Shown here one piece after another: positions 47,152 to 59,356 of a stretch of DNA of 64,000 nt (positions within the stretch are counted from its first letter, which is position 1; every line of letters starts with the position of its first letter). Position numbers and translations under genes: made by a program. The stretch comes from Oscillospiraceae bacterium (GTDB lineage: Bacteria; Bacillota; Clostridia; Saccharofermentanales; Saccharofermentanaceae), in the NCBI GenBank assembly GCA_902788505.1, contig CADAKH010000003.1:62001-126000 (forward strand). The letters run 5' to 3'. Below the pieces are notes generated by a model, which made no database searches, was not told the origin of the DNA, and was given only the letters and a program-made list of their open reading frames with translations.

Positions 47152-48186
47152 ATGGCAGTAAAAGTTGCGATTAACGGTTTCGGTCGTATCGGTCGTCTCG
47201 CTTTCAGACAGATGTTCGGTGCTGAGGGTTATGAGGTTGTTGCTATCAACGATCTTACAAAGCCTTCAATGCTCGCTCACCTTCTCAAGTATGACACAGC
47301 TCAGGGTGGTTACGCTGGTGTAATCGGCGAGAACAAGCACACTGTATCCGCTGATGACGAAGCTAACACAATCACAGTAGATGGTAAGACACTCAAGATC
47401 TACAAGGAATCTGATGCTAACAATTGCCCTTGGGGTGAGCTCGGTGTAGACGTTGTTCTCGAGTGCACAGGTTTCTATACATCTAAGGAAAAGTCTCAGG
47501 CACACATCAATGCTGGTGCTAAGAAGGTTGTTATCTCTGCTCCTGCAGGAAACGATCTCCCTACAATCGTTTACAACGTTAACCACACAACATTGACAAA
47601 GGATGACAAGATCATTTCTGCTGCTTCCTGCACAACAAACTGCCTTGCTCCTATGACAAAGGCTCTTAATGATTATGCTGCAATCCAGAGCGGTATCATG
47701 ACAACAGTTCACGCTTACACAGGCGACCAGATGATCCTCGACGGTCCTCAGAGAAAGGGTGACCTCCAGAGAGCAAGAGCTGGTGCTGCTAACATCGTAC
47801 CTAACTCTACAGGCGCTGCTAAGGCTATCGGCCTCGTAATCCCTGAGCTCAATGGTAAGCTCATCGGTGCTGCTCAGAGAGTTCCTACACCTACAGGTTC
47901 TACAACAATCCTTCACGCTGTTGTTAAGGGTGAAGCTACAGTTGAGGGCATCAACGCTGCTATGAAGGCTGCTGCTAACGAGTCATTCGGTTACACAGAG
48001 GAGAAGCTCGTTTCTTCCGACATCATCGGTATGAGATATGGTTCACTCTTCGATGCTAACCAGACAATGGTTTCCAAGATGGATGACGGTAACTCACTCG
48101 TTCAGGTTGTTTCCTGGTACGACAACGAGAATTCTTACACATCTCAGATGGTAAGAACAATCAAGTACTTCGCAGAGCTCGGCTAA
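47152..48186 (+). CDS. gap: Glyceraldehyde-3-phosphate dehydrogenase
   Basis: The glycolytic NAD-dependent GAPDH, 344 residues. The NAD fold starts [15 protein letters not shown]. The catalytic cysteine is Cys160 in [12 protein letters not shown]. Codon choice is strongly biased (GCT, CTC, AAG, ACA), as expected for a highly expressed gene, and the ribosome site AGGAGG is perfect. It stands alone between a 256-bp upstream region, in which I could not fix a promoter, and a strong terminator. Confidence 0.97.
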   Translation: MAVKVAINGFGRIGRLAFRQMFGAEGYEVVAINDLTKPSMLAHLLKYDTAQGGYAGVIGENKHTVSADDEANTITVDGKTLKIYKESDANNCPWGELGVDVVLECTGFYTSKEKSQAHINAGAKKVVISAPAGNDLPTIVYNVNHTTLTKDDKIISAASCTTNCLAPMTKALNDYAAIQSGIMTTVHAYTGDQMILDGPQRKGDLQRARAGAANIVPNSTGAAKAIGLVIPELNGKLIGAAQRVPTPTGSTTILHAVVKGEATVEGINAAMKAAANESFGYTEEKLVSSDIIGMRYGSLFDANQTMVSKMDDGNSLVQVVSWYDNENSYTSQMVRTIKYFAELG

Positions 48187-48212
48187 TAGCTGATTTACAG
48201 TACAGATTATTT

Positions 48213-48240
48213 GAGGCGTCTCTTATGAGGCGCCTCTTTT
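48213..48240 (+). terminator. Terminator after gap
   Basis: GAGGCG-TCTC pairs with GAGG-CGCCTC around a TTAT loop (one G-T pair), followed by TTTT. Confidence 0.88.
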
Positions 48241-48290
48241 AGTACTATAGTAATTAATAAATAAGGTGGAAGATCGTATTCGCTGTCGGA

Positions 48291-49184
48291 TCAGAGGGTT
48301 ATCCCGACAACTGTGACTTCAGGAACAGACAGGAATCTGAACGGCATAACACCGCATCCCAAACCTCTTGAGATAAATACGGTTGTGCCTCCGATATTGT
48401 AAACACCTTGTACAGCACCCATGTTAGGAAGCTTGTCGTGTCTTCTTAATACGCAGAATTCAATTCTGAACGGGAACTTCATCTGTCCGCCGTGAAGATG
48501 ACCTGAGAGCATAAATTCGGGTCTTGTCGAAGGAGTAAAATGCAAAAGCGCATCAGGATCATGAACTATCAGGATGACAGGCTCATTTTCCTCTAATTCG
48601 GGCATCTTGTGCCATACGCGGTTTTTCCTTCCTGTATCAGACAAACCCGTCAAAACAGCCTTAGAACCGGTTTTACGGGATGTGAGAGTAAGATGCGTAT
48701 TATCAAGACTCGTAAATCCGGCCTTTTCCGGTATGTTACTTACATAGACATCGTGATTTCCGGATACTCCGTAAAAAGGAATGTTCAGTTCTTTACAGCA
48801 GGAAGAAACCGCATTCAGGTATTTAAAGCCTTTTACAGCGCCTTGTTTATAAGAACACATGTCACCACCGAATATTACGGCATCCAAAGGTTCAGCCACA
48901 TGGGCCTTCCTGATGGATTCACATATTCGCTTTGAAGATACCGGACACCATTCGGCATGTGTATCAGAGAAAAATACAAATCTGAAATCTGTATCTTTTT
49001 TCAGGCCATTTTGAACCATGGGAAGTTTTTTAATGGATATTGAATCAGCAGATGAATCATCTGCCGGAGACTTTTCAAGTATTGCTTTGTCCTGGTCGAG
49101 AAAAAAGGGTTCTATAAAACACCATAAGATATAAAGCAGAATAATAGCTGAAACAGCCGTTAAGACCACATCAATCTTATCCAT
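48291..49184 (-). CDS. Membrane-anchored metallophosphoesterase (YkuE-like)
   Basis: A 297-residue calcineurin-like phosphoesterase. One N-terminal helix (VVLTAVSAIILLYILWCFI) anchors it, with the catalytic domain outside. Metal motifs are in order: FFSDTHAEW, FGGDMCS, VSGNHDVY and SGHLHGGQMKFP. Relatives such as YkuE act at the membrane or wall on nucleotide or lipid pyrophosphates. It is a lone minus-strand gene; its upstream region faces the YdbC gene. Confidence 0.88.
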   Translation of the reverse strand: MDKIDVVLTAVSAIILLYILWCFIEPFFLDQDKAILEKSPADDSSADSISIKKLPMVQNGLKKDTDFRFVFFSDTHAEWCPVSSKRICESIRKAHVAEPLDAVIFGGDMCSYKQGAVKGFKYLNAVSSCCKELNIPFYGVSGNHDVYVSNIPEKAGFTSLDNTHLTLTSRKTGSKAVLTGLSDTGRKNRVWHKMPELEENEPVILIVHDPDALLHFTPSTRPEFMLSGHLHGGQMKFPFRIEFCVLRRHDKLPNMGAVQGVYNIGGTTVFISRGLGCGVMPFRFLSVPEVTVVGITL

Positions 49185-49286
49185 TATCAGGACAGTTCTC
49201 CTTTTTTCTTAATTATATAATATGCAGGTGCCAATCGTGTGTTATAATTCATACAATGAAATTGATTTTTGAGGAGGAATTTTAGG

Positions 49287-49529
49287 ATGCCTAAGACAGA
49301 AATCACATACGAGATCGTCCAGCAGATCGGTATTCTCAAGGAGAATAAGTCCGGTTGGCAGCGTGAGCTTAATATCGTTAAGTGGAATAACGGTAAGCCG
49401 AAGCTCGACATCCGTGATTGGGGCCCGAACCATGAGAAGGTAGGCAAGGGTATTTCTCTCGATTTCGAAGAATATAATACTCTCAAGGCTTATCTTGAAG
49501 ATGGCGACTTTACTTCTCTTGACGAGTAA
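49287..49529 (+). CDS. YdbC/PC4-like single-stranded DNA-binding protein
   Basis: An 80-residue protein of the YdbC family (PC4 fold), which binds single-stranded DNA or RNA as a dimer. The signature WQRELNIVKWNNGKPKLDIRD followed by the WGPNHEKVGKGISL block is clear. The second in-frame ATG was taken because GAGGAGG lies suitably upstream. The first ATG-like start would overlap that site. It is a short single-gene unit. Confidence 0.88.
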   Translation: MPKTEITYEIVQQIGILKENKSGWQRELNIVKWNNGKPKLDIRDWGPNHEKVGKGISLDFEEYNTLKAYLEDGDFTSLDE

Positions 49530-49598
49530 TAATTAATTTTATTACTGTCTGTTATCTTTGAAATATAGAAGGCGCGTGTCAATGCGTCATAGTTCGGT

Positions 49599-52874
<3,276 letters not shown>

Positions 52875-52883
52875 TGAACGGTA

Positions 52884-53321
52884 ATGCGTTATTTTATTGT
52901 TAATCTTGCAGTTCATTTAGTCGTTACGGCTCTGTTTGTTCTGTTCACGTGTATTTGTGCCGGAAGAAACAGAAGAAAAAAGACGAAGCATATTGTTACT
53001 TATTTTTTCCCGATAGCTTTTGCACTTATTGCAATCGTTGATATAGTTTTATATACAGCTCCGAGACTGATGGATATCAACAGCCTTATAAACAGCAATT
53101 ACTTTTACAATACCGGTTCTGTTGAGCAGATCGGATTTATGAAGAATTATTTTGTTATCGACGGAAAGTATTATTACATGAATCCTTTGCGCAACAAGTT
53201 GAGCGAAGGTGATGTTGTAAGGGTAAAGCATACGCCGTATTCATTATTTACTGTTGATATAATGACTGTTTCTGAAATCGATCAAAGCGAAAACACCGAC
53301 GGAACAAAAGAAACGATCTGA
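52884..53321 (+). CDS. Hypothetical two-helix membrane protein
   Basis: A 145-residue protein with two N-terminal transmembrane helices (about residues 3-26 and 33-58) and a small C-terminal domain (YFVIDGKYYYMNPL, LSEGDVVRVKHTP) that reads as beta-rich. I do not recognise a family. It starts 9 bases after the cyclo-ligase stop and probably ends the ligA operon. Confidence 0.68.
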   Translation: MRYFIVNLAVHLVVTALFVLFTCICAGRNRRKKTKHIVTYFFPIAFALIAIVDIVLYTAPRLMDINSLINSNYFYNTGSVEQIGFMKNYFVIDGKYYYMNPLRNKLSEGDVVRVKHTPYSLFTVDIMTVSEIDQSENTDGTKETI

Positions 53322-53460
53322 TCAATAATTCAGACCAGTCTCAATTTTTGCCGAAAAGTCTCAAATAAAGCCCCTGATTTTCAATTTGCAGCAATTTAGG
53401 CCCACAAGAGGCATCTGAGGTCATAAACTTACCTTAAATGAAAAGGGAGGTAAACGATCT

Positions 53461-54000
53461 ATGGAAAACAGAGTATTGAATCATGGTGCGGTAGAGATGT
53501 CGGTCGTATGCAGCGATCTCAGCCTTTTGGAGAGTATTAATCTTTTGCTGAGGCAAAAAGGCGTTATTGCCGTTGAGGACGAATACGGAGTTCTGCATTA
53601 CATAGTTGACGGCCGGAATGACAGGAAGGCTGTCGCCGGAAAGGTTACAGCTATCGATCCTTCCAGATCAGCAGAGCAGGACAAGGAAGAAGCATATCTC
53701 GAACTGTGTATAAAGACTGTTTTGAGAGAATACGGATTTGATATGTCGCTAATGGGTACAATGCTGATATTCCAATCGATATTCACCTGTTTCAAAAGAA
53801 ACATTCCGTTACCTTCCACCATGAAGAGCCTGTATTGTGAGACCGGAATATATCTGGGATTGAGTATTGAACAAGCCGAGCGCAATGTCAGATATGCCAT
53901 TTCAAAAAGCAGTTTAAAGAAAATGAGAAGCAGGGCAGTGATGCGGTGTATCCAATCCAGGATCGAAAGACGGATGGGCTTAAGAGATCCTCTGAATTAA
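53461..54000 (+). CDS. Spo0A C-terminal-domain-like protein without receiver domain
   Basis: A 179-residue protein. Residues about 80-160 resemble the DNA-binding domain of the sporulation regulator Spo0A: an all-helical pattern ending in IEQAERNVRYAISKS, close to the Spo0A block VERAIRHAIEVAW. Residues 1-75 do not form a recognisable phospho-receiver. It could be a DNA-binding regulator freed from phosphorelay control. A perfect GGGAGG site precedes the ATG. The neighbouring gene on the other strand is HU. Confidence 0.65.
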   Translation: MENRVLNHGAVEMSVVCSDLSLLESINLLLRQKGVIAVEDEYGVLHYIVDGRNDRKAVAGKVTAIDPSRSAEQDKEEAYLELCIKTVLREYGFDMSLMGTMLIFQSIFTCFKRNIPLPSTMKSLYCETGIYLGLSIEQAERNVRYAISKSSLKKMRSRAVMRCIQSRIERRMGLRDPLN

Positions 54001-54027
54001 AAAGGGTTGCCCTTTGAAGGACAACCC
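53997..54027 (-). terminator. Terminator after the HU gene (minus strand)
   Basis: On the minus strand GGGTTG-TCCTT pairs with AAGGG-CAACCC and is followed by TTTTT. On the plus strand it also lies just behind the Spo0A-C-like stop. Confidence 0.8.
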
Positions 54028-54052
54028 GATAAAAACCCGGATTATAAAAGGA

Positions 54053-54346
54053 TTACTTCTTCTTACCCTTTTTAGCGTTAACCTTATCCTTAAGTGACTT
54101 TCCAGCCTTGAATGTAGGAACAGTAGAAGCCGGAATCTTGAGAGCTGCGCCTGTAGCAGGGTTGCGTCCGCTTCTTGCTGCGAGCTTCTTTGTCTTGAAT
54201 GTACCGAAGCCTACAAGAACGACTTTGTCATTCTTTACGAGAGCGCCTTCGATTGCACCGAGTGTTGCCTTGAGAGCTGCTTCCGCATCCTTCTTGCTGA
54301 GGCCGGCATCAGCTGCGATCTTGTCAATAAGCTGTGACTTGTTCAT
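54053..54346 (-). CDS. hup: HU-type DNA-binding protein
   Basis: A 97-residue nucleoid protein that bends DNA as a dimer. The family block VGFGTFKTKKLAARSGRNPAT, then IPASTVPTFKAGKSLKDKV, is complete. The C-terminus has a short Lys-rich tail (NAKKGKKK). Ribosome site CAGGAGG and a strong promoter suggest high expression. Confidence 0.97.
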   Translation of the reverse strand: MNKSQLIDKIAADAGLSKKDAEAALKATLGAIEGALVKNDKVVLVGFGTFKTKKLAARSGRNPATGAALKIPASTVPTFKAGKSLKDKVNAKKGKKK

Positions 54347-54396
54347 GTGATTCCTCCTGTTTTAGCCGCTAAAAGGCTTATTTTTATAGTAATTTC

Positions 54397-54425
54397 ATTA
54401 TTGATTTACAGTCGAAGGATGTCAA
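54397..54425 (-). promoter_or_regulatory. Sigma-A-type promoter for the HU gene
   Basis: On the minus strand a perfect TTGACA is followed by a 17-bp spacer and AATAAT, about 50 bp upstream of the HU start. Confidence 0.75.
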
Positions 54426-54553
54426 TAGTTTTTGGGCAGAAAACACATAAAATGTTTGGCTTGATAAAGTTATATAAATCACGTTTTACTACAAGATTTA
54501 TTTGCAATAGTGGTGTATGATTTGTGAAGCGAAAACAAATCGGAGGTAACGAG

Positions 54554-54757
54554 ATGATAGTTACAAAAGATACAATTATCGGAGACGTTGTTATGCAGGA
54601 TGAAGGTATTGCACCTATCCTTATGGCATCCGGACTTCATTGTCTCGGCTGTGTCATGGCTTCCGGCGAGACTATCGAAGAAGCATGCATGGTTCACGGC
54701 ATGGATTGTGATTCTCTTGTAGAGGAGATCAACAATTATTTCCAGTCTAAGGGCTGA
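54554..54757 (+). CDS. DUF1858 redox-disulfide domain protein
   Basis: A 67-residue protein of the DUF1858 family, often found beside hybrid-cluster proteins in anaerobes. The GLHCLGCVMASGE motif holds the CxxC pair Cys30/Cys33. It may act as a small redox or metal-binding partner; no hybrid-cluster gene is in the window. The ATG after GGAGGT was chosen over one 30 bases upstream. Confidence 0.88.
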   Translation: MIVTKDTIIGDVVMQDEGIAPILMASGLHCLGCVMASGETIEEACMVHGMDCDSLVEEINNYFQSKG

Positions 54758-54780
54758 TAGAAAATAACGGTCTGATAATA

Positions 54781-54814
54781 AAAGCGGTTATCTCGTTAGA
54801 GGTAACCGCTTTTT
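54781..54814. terminator. Bidirectional terminator between DUF1858 and the histidine kinase
   Basis: AAAGCGGTTA pairs with TAACCGCTTT, extended by TCT/AGA, and is followed by T's on the plus strand. It serves both converging genes. Confidence 0.85.
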
Positions 54815-54828
54815 GTATTCTGTTAATC

Positions 54829-57090
54829 TTAGTAGGAAGCTGACATTACCACTTCAAATGTAGTTCCTTTTCCGAGTGTGCTCGTTACATTTATTTCAGC
54901 ATCGTGCTTATCGATTATGAGCTTAACGATCGCAAGGCCAAGTCCTGTACCCTTGATATTGACACCTGAATTATGAGCCCTGTAGAAACGGTCGAAGATC
55001 CTTGGAATATCCTGCTCAGGAATACCGATACCGTTGTCCTCAACGGTAATATGTATCTTCTGCGCTGTGATGTGATCAAGATCACCGGTCCGCCAGGCTC
55101 TGACAACGATCTCGGCCTGTGGTCCGGTATAGTTGATAGCATTGGAGATAAGGTTTTCGAAGATCCTTGAAAGTTTAGCGGGATCGGCCTTAACGATAAG
55201 TGAATCACGGGCAGGCAGGTCAAGCGAAAGATGTTTCTCGGTATCTTCAAGATCCAAGGAATACATAACTACCAGTTCATCAAGCATTTCTGCTATGGAT
55301 ACTGAAGTGAAGTGGAAGTCAGAGTCGCTGGACTCCATTCTGGTGAGTTCCATGATGTCTGAAACGATTCTTTCCATCTGTTCCGAACGGCGGACAATAT
55401 TGCTTAAATAAGAGTTTCTCTGTTCAAGACTTAAATTATCCTGAGCTGAAAGCAATAGCTCTGCGTATCCTCTTATGGCGGTGATTGGAGTCCTTAAGTC
55501 ATGCGAAACATTGCTCAAGACATTCTTACGTGCAATCTCACCTTCCATAAGCTTTTTATTTGTAATGACCAGGTCACGGTTGATCTCGGAAATAAAAACG
55601 GTTTTCTCTCTTACCTGACGTTTGAGTACGGCGGCGTTTCGTTTTATCTCGCGCTGTTGATTCAGATAGGTGGATACAAGAGTGACTTCCGCTATGAGTG
55701 AAAAGATAACGAAGATATTACTGTACGTAGGTATCGTATAAACGATCATGCCGTCCATAAGTATGGCAAGATAAAGTGCAAAGAACATGAGGCTGAACAT
55801 AAGGGCCCAAAGAAGCACCTTCTGGTTTTCCTTGTTATAGAAGAACAGATCTATGAAAATAGACAATGTTACGGTTGCAAGTGCAAACAGCAAAGCCACA
55901 AACTCAGGACTTAACCTGCCGAAAATGATGTCGAAAATATAATAAAGGATAATAAAAGCTAATCCTACGGCAAATACCAGATGATGAGCCTTTTTCAGCA
56001 AAATAAATCTGGCCTGAGGTTTGGAGCCTGCAAAGAATTGAGTGTTTTCCCAGAAAGCTATTGATGAGGCTGTGATCAGCAGAATAAATCTCAGGTCGGC
56101 TCTGATGTGACTGTCAACAGAGATGAAGCGGCAATCATCAAGGTAGTAAAAAAATATTGCAGCAAAACTGATGAAGAAAGATACAAAGAGCTTTCTGTTT
56201 TTGGTGGAACTTAAGATGATATTTGAACCTACGATTATAGCGACGAAAAAGATCAGGATAACGATAGCAAAGTGTCCTGCCGTGATGACGGTGCGCACGT
56301 CGTTTGCGGTTCCGGTCTCTATGATTGGTTCGGAAAGAATTCCCGGATTGGTGACTTTGGATGTGCAGGCAACTACGATCACCAGATCGAGTTTCCCGTT
56401 TTCGGGAATGATAGTGCAGTAATCCGCAAAGGCATTCAGGTTGAATACTGGGGTTCTCGCACCAATATGGTCAATATATTTTCCATTGCAGAATACCCAG
56501 GCGGTCCCATTGAATTTATGGAATGTGAGAGACAATGATTTGATGTCCTGGTTACATTCGAAATGGCCGATATATGCAGCGCATAAACAATCGGTACCAT
56601 CGATCATAATATGCTGATATTCAACATTTGAATCCGTATTATGCCAGTCAGCTGAAAAGTTGTAGTCTGTCCATCCGCGCCAGGTATCACGTATCCTTAC
56701 ATTTTCAGCGTAAGGATGGTGAGATGTCAAAACAGATGAAGGCCAGTAGTCCGGATTTGACCTGAAATCCGAAACCGATGTGCGCTCAAGACTGGTTTTT
56801 ACGATCTCGGGTGACACATTTGGAACGAAATACCACCCGTCATGAACATGGCTGCTGTATGGACCATCAAGGGCAAGCGAGTCACTTAAAACAAGGGTTT
56901 TCCGTTTTGTGTTGATGTCGGGAGTGGAATCAGTTGTGAATGTAATACCGATGCTTATGATTCCGGCAATTACAAGCATAAGGAGCAATGCGAAGATAAA
57001 GGCGACCATTGTTCCGCCGAATGTACGACCGTGTGCATCAGAGCTGGGGAACTTGATGCCCGGAAATCTGCTGTGCTTGTACTGTGCCAT
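54829..57090 (-). CDS. Sensor histidine kinase with 7TMR-DISM-like sensor
   Basis: A 753-residue membrane kinase. An N-terminal helix (about 30-50) leads to a large extracellular domain (about 55-280) with a carbohydrate-binding-like beta fold (SLTFHKFNGTAWVFCNGKYID). About seven helices follow (280-480), as in 7TMR-DISM receptors. The phospho-accepting His530 lies in NVSHDLRTPITAI, and the ATP site in DNGIGIP, IFDRFYR and GTGLGLAIVKL. The ATG with GGAG upstream was chosen. The response regulator gene lies 77 bp upstream in the same transcript. The ligand is unknown. Confidence 0.88.
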   Translation of the reverse strand: MAQYKHSRFPGIKFPSSDAHGRTFGGTMVAFIFALLLMLVIAGIISIGITFTTDSTPDINTKRKTLVLSDSLALDGPYSSHVHDGWYFVPNVSPEIVKTSLERTSVSDFRSNPDYWPSSVLTSHHPYAENVRIRDTWRGWTDYNFSADWHNTDSNVEYQHIMIDGTDCLCAAYIGHFECNQDIKSLSLTFHKFNGTAWVFCNGKYIDHIGARTPVFNLNAFADYCTIIPENGKLDLVIVVACTSKVTNPGILSEPIIETGTANDVRTVITAGHFAIVILIFFVAIIVGSNIILSSTKNRKLFVSFFISFAAIFFYYLDDCRFISVDSHIRADLRFILLITASSIAFWENTQFFAGSKPQARFILLKKAHHLVFAVGLAFIILYYIFDIIFGRLSPEFVALLFALATVTLSIFIDLFFYNKENQKVLLWALMFSLMFFALYLAILMDGMIVYTIPTYSNIFVIFSLIAEVTLVSTYLNQQREIKRNAAVLKRQVREKTVFISEINRDLVITNKKLMEGEIARKNVLSNVSHDLRTPITAIRGYAELLLSAQDNLSLEQRNSYLSNIVRRSEQMERIVSDIMELTRMESSDSDFHFTSVSIAEMLDELVVMYSLDLEDTEKHLSLDLPARDSLIVKADPAKLSRIFENLISNAINYTGPQAEIVVRAWRTGDLDHITAQKIHITVEDNGIGIPEQDIPRIFDRFYRAHNSGVNIKGTGLGLAIVKLIIDKHDAEINVTSTLGKGTTFEVVMSASY

Positions 57091-57167
57091 TGATTCTCCG
57101 GTTTTCCTGAAATGATTAAGCGGGACTATATTATAGCCCCGCATTCATCAATTACCAATAATCTGAT

Positions 57168-57878
57168 TTAGAACTGTGTGTTCATGCTGTTCTTAACCGG
57201 CGGATAAGCGAATGAATATCCGATGCCCCACTCGGTCTTAACGAATGTGATCTCAGGTGCGATCTTCTCCATCTTCTTACGCAGATAAGAGATGTTAACC
57301 ATAACGAGATGGTTGTCACACGGGGAATCATCACCCCATACATGTGAGTAGATCCTTGTGAAAGGGACAATGACATTAGGTGTCTCGGCAAGGAGACAGA
57401 GAATGTCGAACTCACGGTTTGTAAGATGCAGAGGCTTCTCCTTAAGAGTTACCTCACGTGTCTTGATATTTATACGGAGTGGCGGATACTCTACAAGGAA
57501 TCCTTCACTCTTCATATTACGCTTGATGTGAACATTGATACGAAGACTCAGCTCAGGCAGTGAATAGGGCTTTGTGATGTAATCGTCAGCGCCTACCTTG
57601 AAGCCGTTGATAACATCTTCCTGCTGATCTTTTGCCGTAAGGAAGATGATAGGACAATCAGTATACTCTTTGATCTTGGGCGCAAGGTCAAACGCGCTTC
57701 CGTCAGGGAGCATAACATCCAATACGATGCATGAGAAGTTGTGAAGCTTGATCTTTTCGAGTGCTTCAGCACAATTTGTTGCTGTTACGACATCGTAGCC
57801 CTCGCTCTCAAGAAAATCACGGTTCAAAACCAGGATATCGCTGTCATCATCTACAAGAAATACTTTTTGCTTAGCCAT
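57168..57878 (-). CDS. OmpR/PhoB-family response regulator
   Basis: A 236-residue two-domain regulator. The receiver has VFLVDDDSD, phospho-acceptor Asp54 in CIVLDVMLPDG, and Lys103 in YITKPYS. The C-terminal winged helix (LTNREFDILCLLAE, then VMVNISYLRKKM) binds DNA. It is the partner of the kinase just downstream. An inverted repeat AAACGTC/GACGTTT lies about 40 bp upstream and may be its own binding site. Confidence 0.94.
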   Translation of the reverse strand: MAKQKVFLVDDDSDILVLNRDFLESEGYDVVTATNCAEALEKIKLHNFSCIVLDVMLPDGSAFDLAPKIKEYTDCPIIFLTAKDQQEDVINGFKVGADDYITKPYSLPELSLRINVHIKRNMKSEGFLVEYPPLRINIKTREVTLKEKPLHLTNREFDILCLLAETPNVIVPFTRIYSHVWGDDSPCDNHLVMVNISYLRKKMEKIAPEITFVKTEWGIGYSFAYPPVKNSMNTQF

Positions 57879-57916
57879 TAAATACCTCCCGTTAATATAG
57901 TTCTTATTCCTAAACT

Positions 57917-57945
57917 AAACGTCATTTCCGACCGGTTAGACGTTT
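57917..57945. promoter_or_regulatory. Inverted repeat AAACGTC-N15-GACGTTT in the divergent region
   Basis: Perfect 7-bp arms, about 40 bp upstream of the response regulator start and 160 bp from dinB. Candidate operator for autoregulation. Confidence 0.4.
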
Positions 57946-58108
57946 TACATACTTGTGATTTTTTGATTTTTCACAGTGTATAGTATACAACACGTCAAAG
58001 CGTTTTTATATAGTTAAATGCTATAAGTTACAATTTTTTTTAGGAATATAAAAAGGCAAACTGCCGTTTTGTAGAAAATATGTTCGTTTAATGCTATCAT
58101 AAAAATCT

Positions 58109-59356
58109 ATGAAACGCATTATTTTTCATGTAGATCAGAACTGCTATTTTGCTTCTGTTGAGATGATTTCAAGGCCTGAATTGAGGGATGTTCCCATGGC
58201 TGTGGCAGGTGATGAAAAAGCAAGACACGGCATAATTCTGGCAAAGAATGAACCTGCGAAAAAAAACGGGATAAAGACAGCCGAAGCCATCTGGCAGGCA
58301 AAAGCAAAATGCCCTGATCTGATCCTTGTTGATGCACATCACGAAAAGTATGAATTCTACTCAAAGAAACTCCGTGAAATGTATTCTGAATATACGGATA
58401 GGGTTGAGCCGTTCGGACTCGATGAGTGCTGGCTGGATATGTCCGGAATCATAGACGGATATGATGAAGCCGAAGAACTGGCGCTTGAGATAAGGGAGAG
58501 AGTAAAACAGGACTTTAAACTCACATGCTCTGTCGGGATCAGCTTTAATAAAGTTTTTGCAAAACTCGGAAGTGATTACAAAAAGCCTGATGCCACAACC
58601 GTTTTTGCCGAGTCTGACTGGAAAGATAAGATATGGCCGTTGCCCGTATCTGATCTCCTGTTTGTTGGAAAGCATACAGCTGAAAGACTGGCTAAGATAA
58701 ATGTAAAATCCATAGGTGATCTTGCCTGTACAGACAGGGAATTCATATCCCGTTATCTCGGCAAAGCAGGCGCATATTTGTGGGAATACGCGAACGGTAT
58801 GGATGATTCTCCGGTTGCGGAATCAGGTTATAAACGCATCCCGAAATCAGTTGGCAATTCAACTACAACAGCTGAAGACATGACTTCTGTCAGAGATATA
58901 GAACGGACTTATCACATGCTGTCTGAAAGAGTTGCCGAAAGGCTTAGAAAGCATAAACTTAAAGGTAGTGTTGTTCAGATAACCGTCAGAGACAGGGACC
59001 TCGGCATATATGAGAAACAGAAGATCCTTTTTAAAGCGACAGATGATGCGAAAGATATATATGCTGCGGCAAAAGAACTTTTTAACGGATCTTACGACTG
59101 GAACAAAGGTGTAAGGAGTATCGGAGTAAGATGCACCAAGCTTGTCAGGTCAGACAGCGGTGAACAGTTGTCTTTATTTACCGAAGTGAACAGATCAGAA
59201 AGAGATAGCAGGCTGAATAAGGCCATCGATGAGATCAACCGGCGTTATGGTACAAGTGTTATTAAAAGTGCCGCTGAAGCTGAAACTGTTTCGCGTATTA
59301 ATCCGCACGCAGGAACAGTGGATGATCCTTTCCACCCGGAGGACAGTTTAGAATGA
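58109..59356 (+). CDS. dinB: DNA polymerase IV (Y-family)
   Basis: A 415-residue translesion polymerase. Catalytic acids are Asp9 in FHVDQNCYFASVE, and Asp105/Glu106 in FGLDECWLD. The helix-hairpin-helix region follows (VGKHTAERLAKINVKSIGDLA). A canonical beta-clamp binding motif QLSLF is at 353-357, followed by a charged tail. A TTC-GTT half-site resembling a LexA box lies upstream, but a full operator was not found. It overlaps the next gene by ATGA. Confidence 0.94.
   Translation: MKRIIFHVDQNCYFASVEMISRPELRDVPMAVAGDEKARHGIILAKNEPAKKNGIKTAEAIWQAKAKCPDLILVDAHHEKYEFYSKKLREMYSEYTDRVEPFGLDECWLDMSGIIDGYDEAEELALEIRERVKQDFKLTCSVGISFNKVFAKLGSDYKKPDATTVFAESDWKDKIWPLPVSDLLFVGKHTAERLAKINVKSIGDLACTDREFISRYLGKAGAYLWEYANGMDDSPVAESGYKRIPKSVGNSTTTAEDMTSVRDIERTYHMLSERVAERLRKHKLKGSVVQITVRDRDLGIYEKQKILFKATDDAKDIYAAAKELFNGSYDWNKGVRSIGVRCTKLVRSDSGEQLSLFTEVNRSERDSRLNKAIDEINRRYGTSVIKSAAEAETVSRINPHAGTVDDPFHPEDSLE

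Noticed and set aside
58021..58108. LexA operator before dinB
   Set aside because: Only a TGTTCG half-site near 58080 is present; no matching second half was found.
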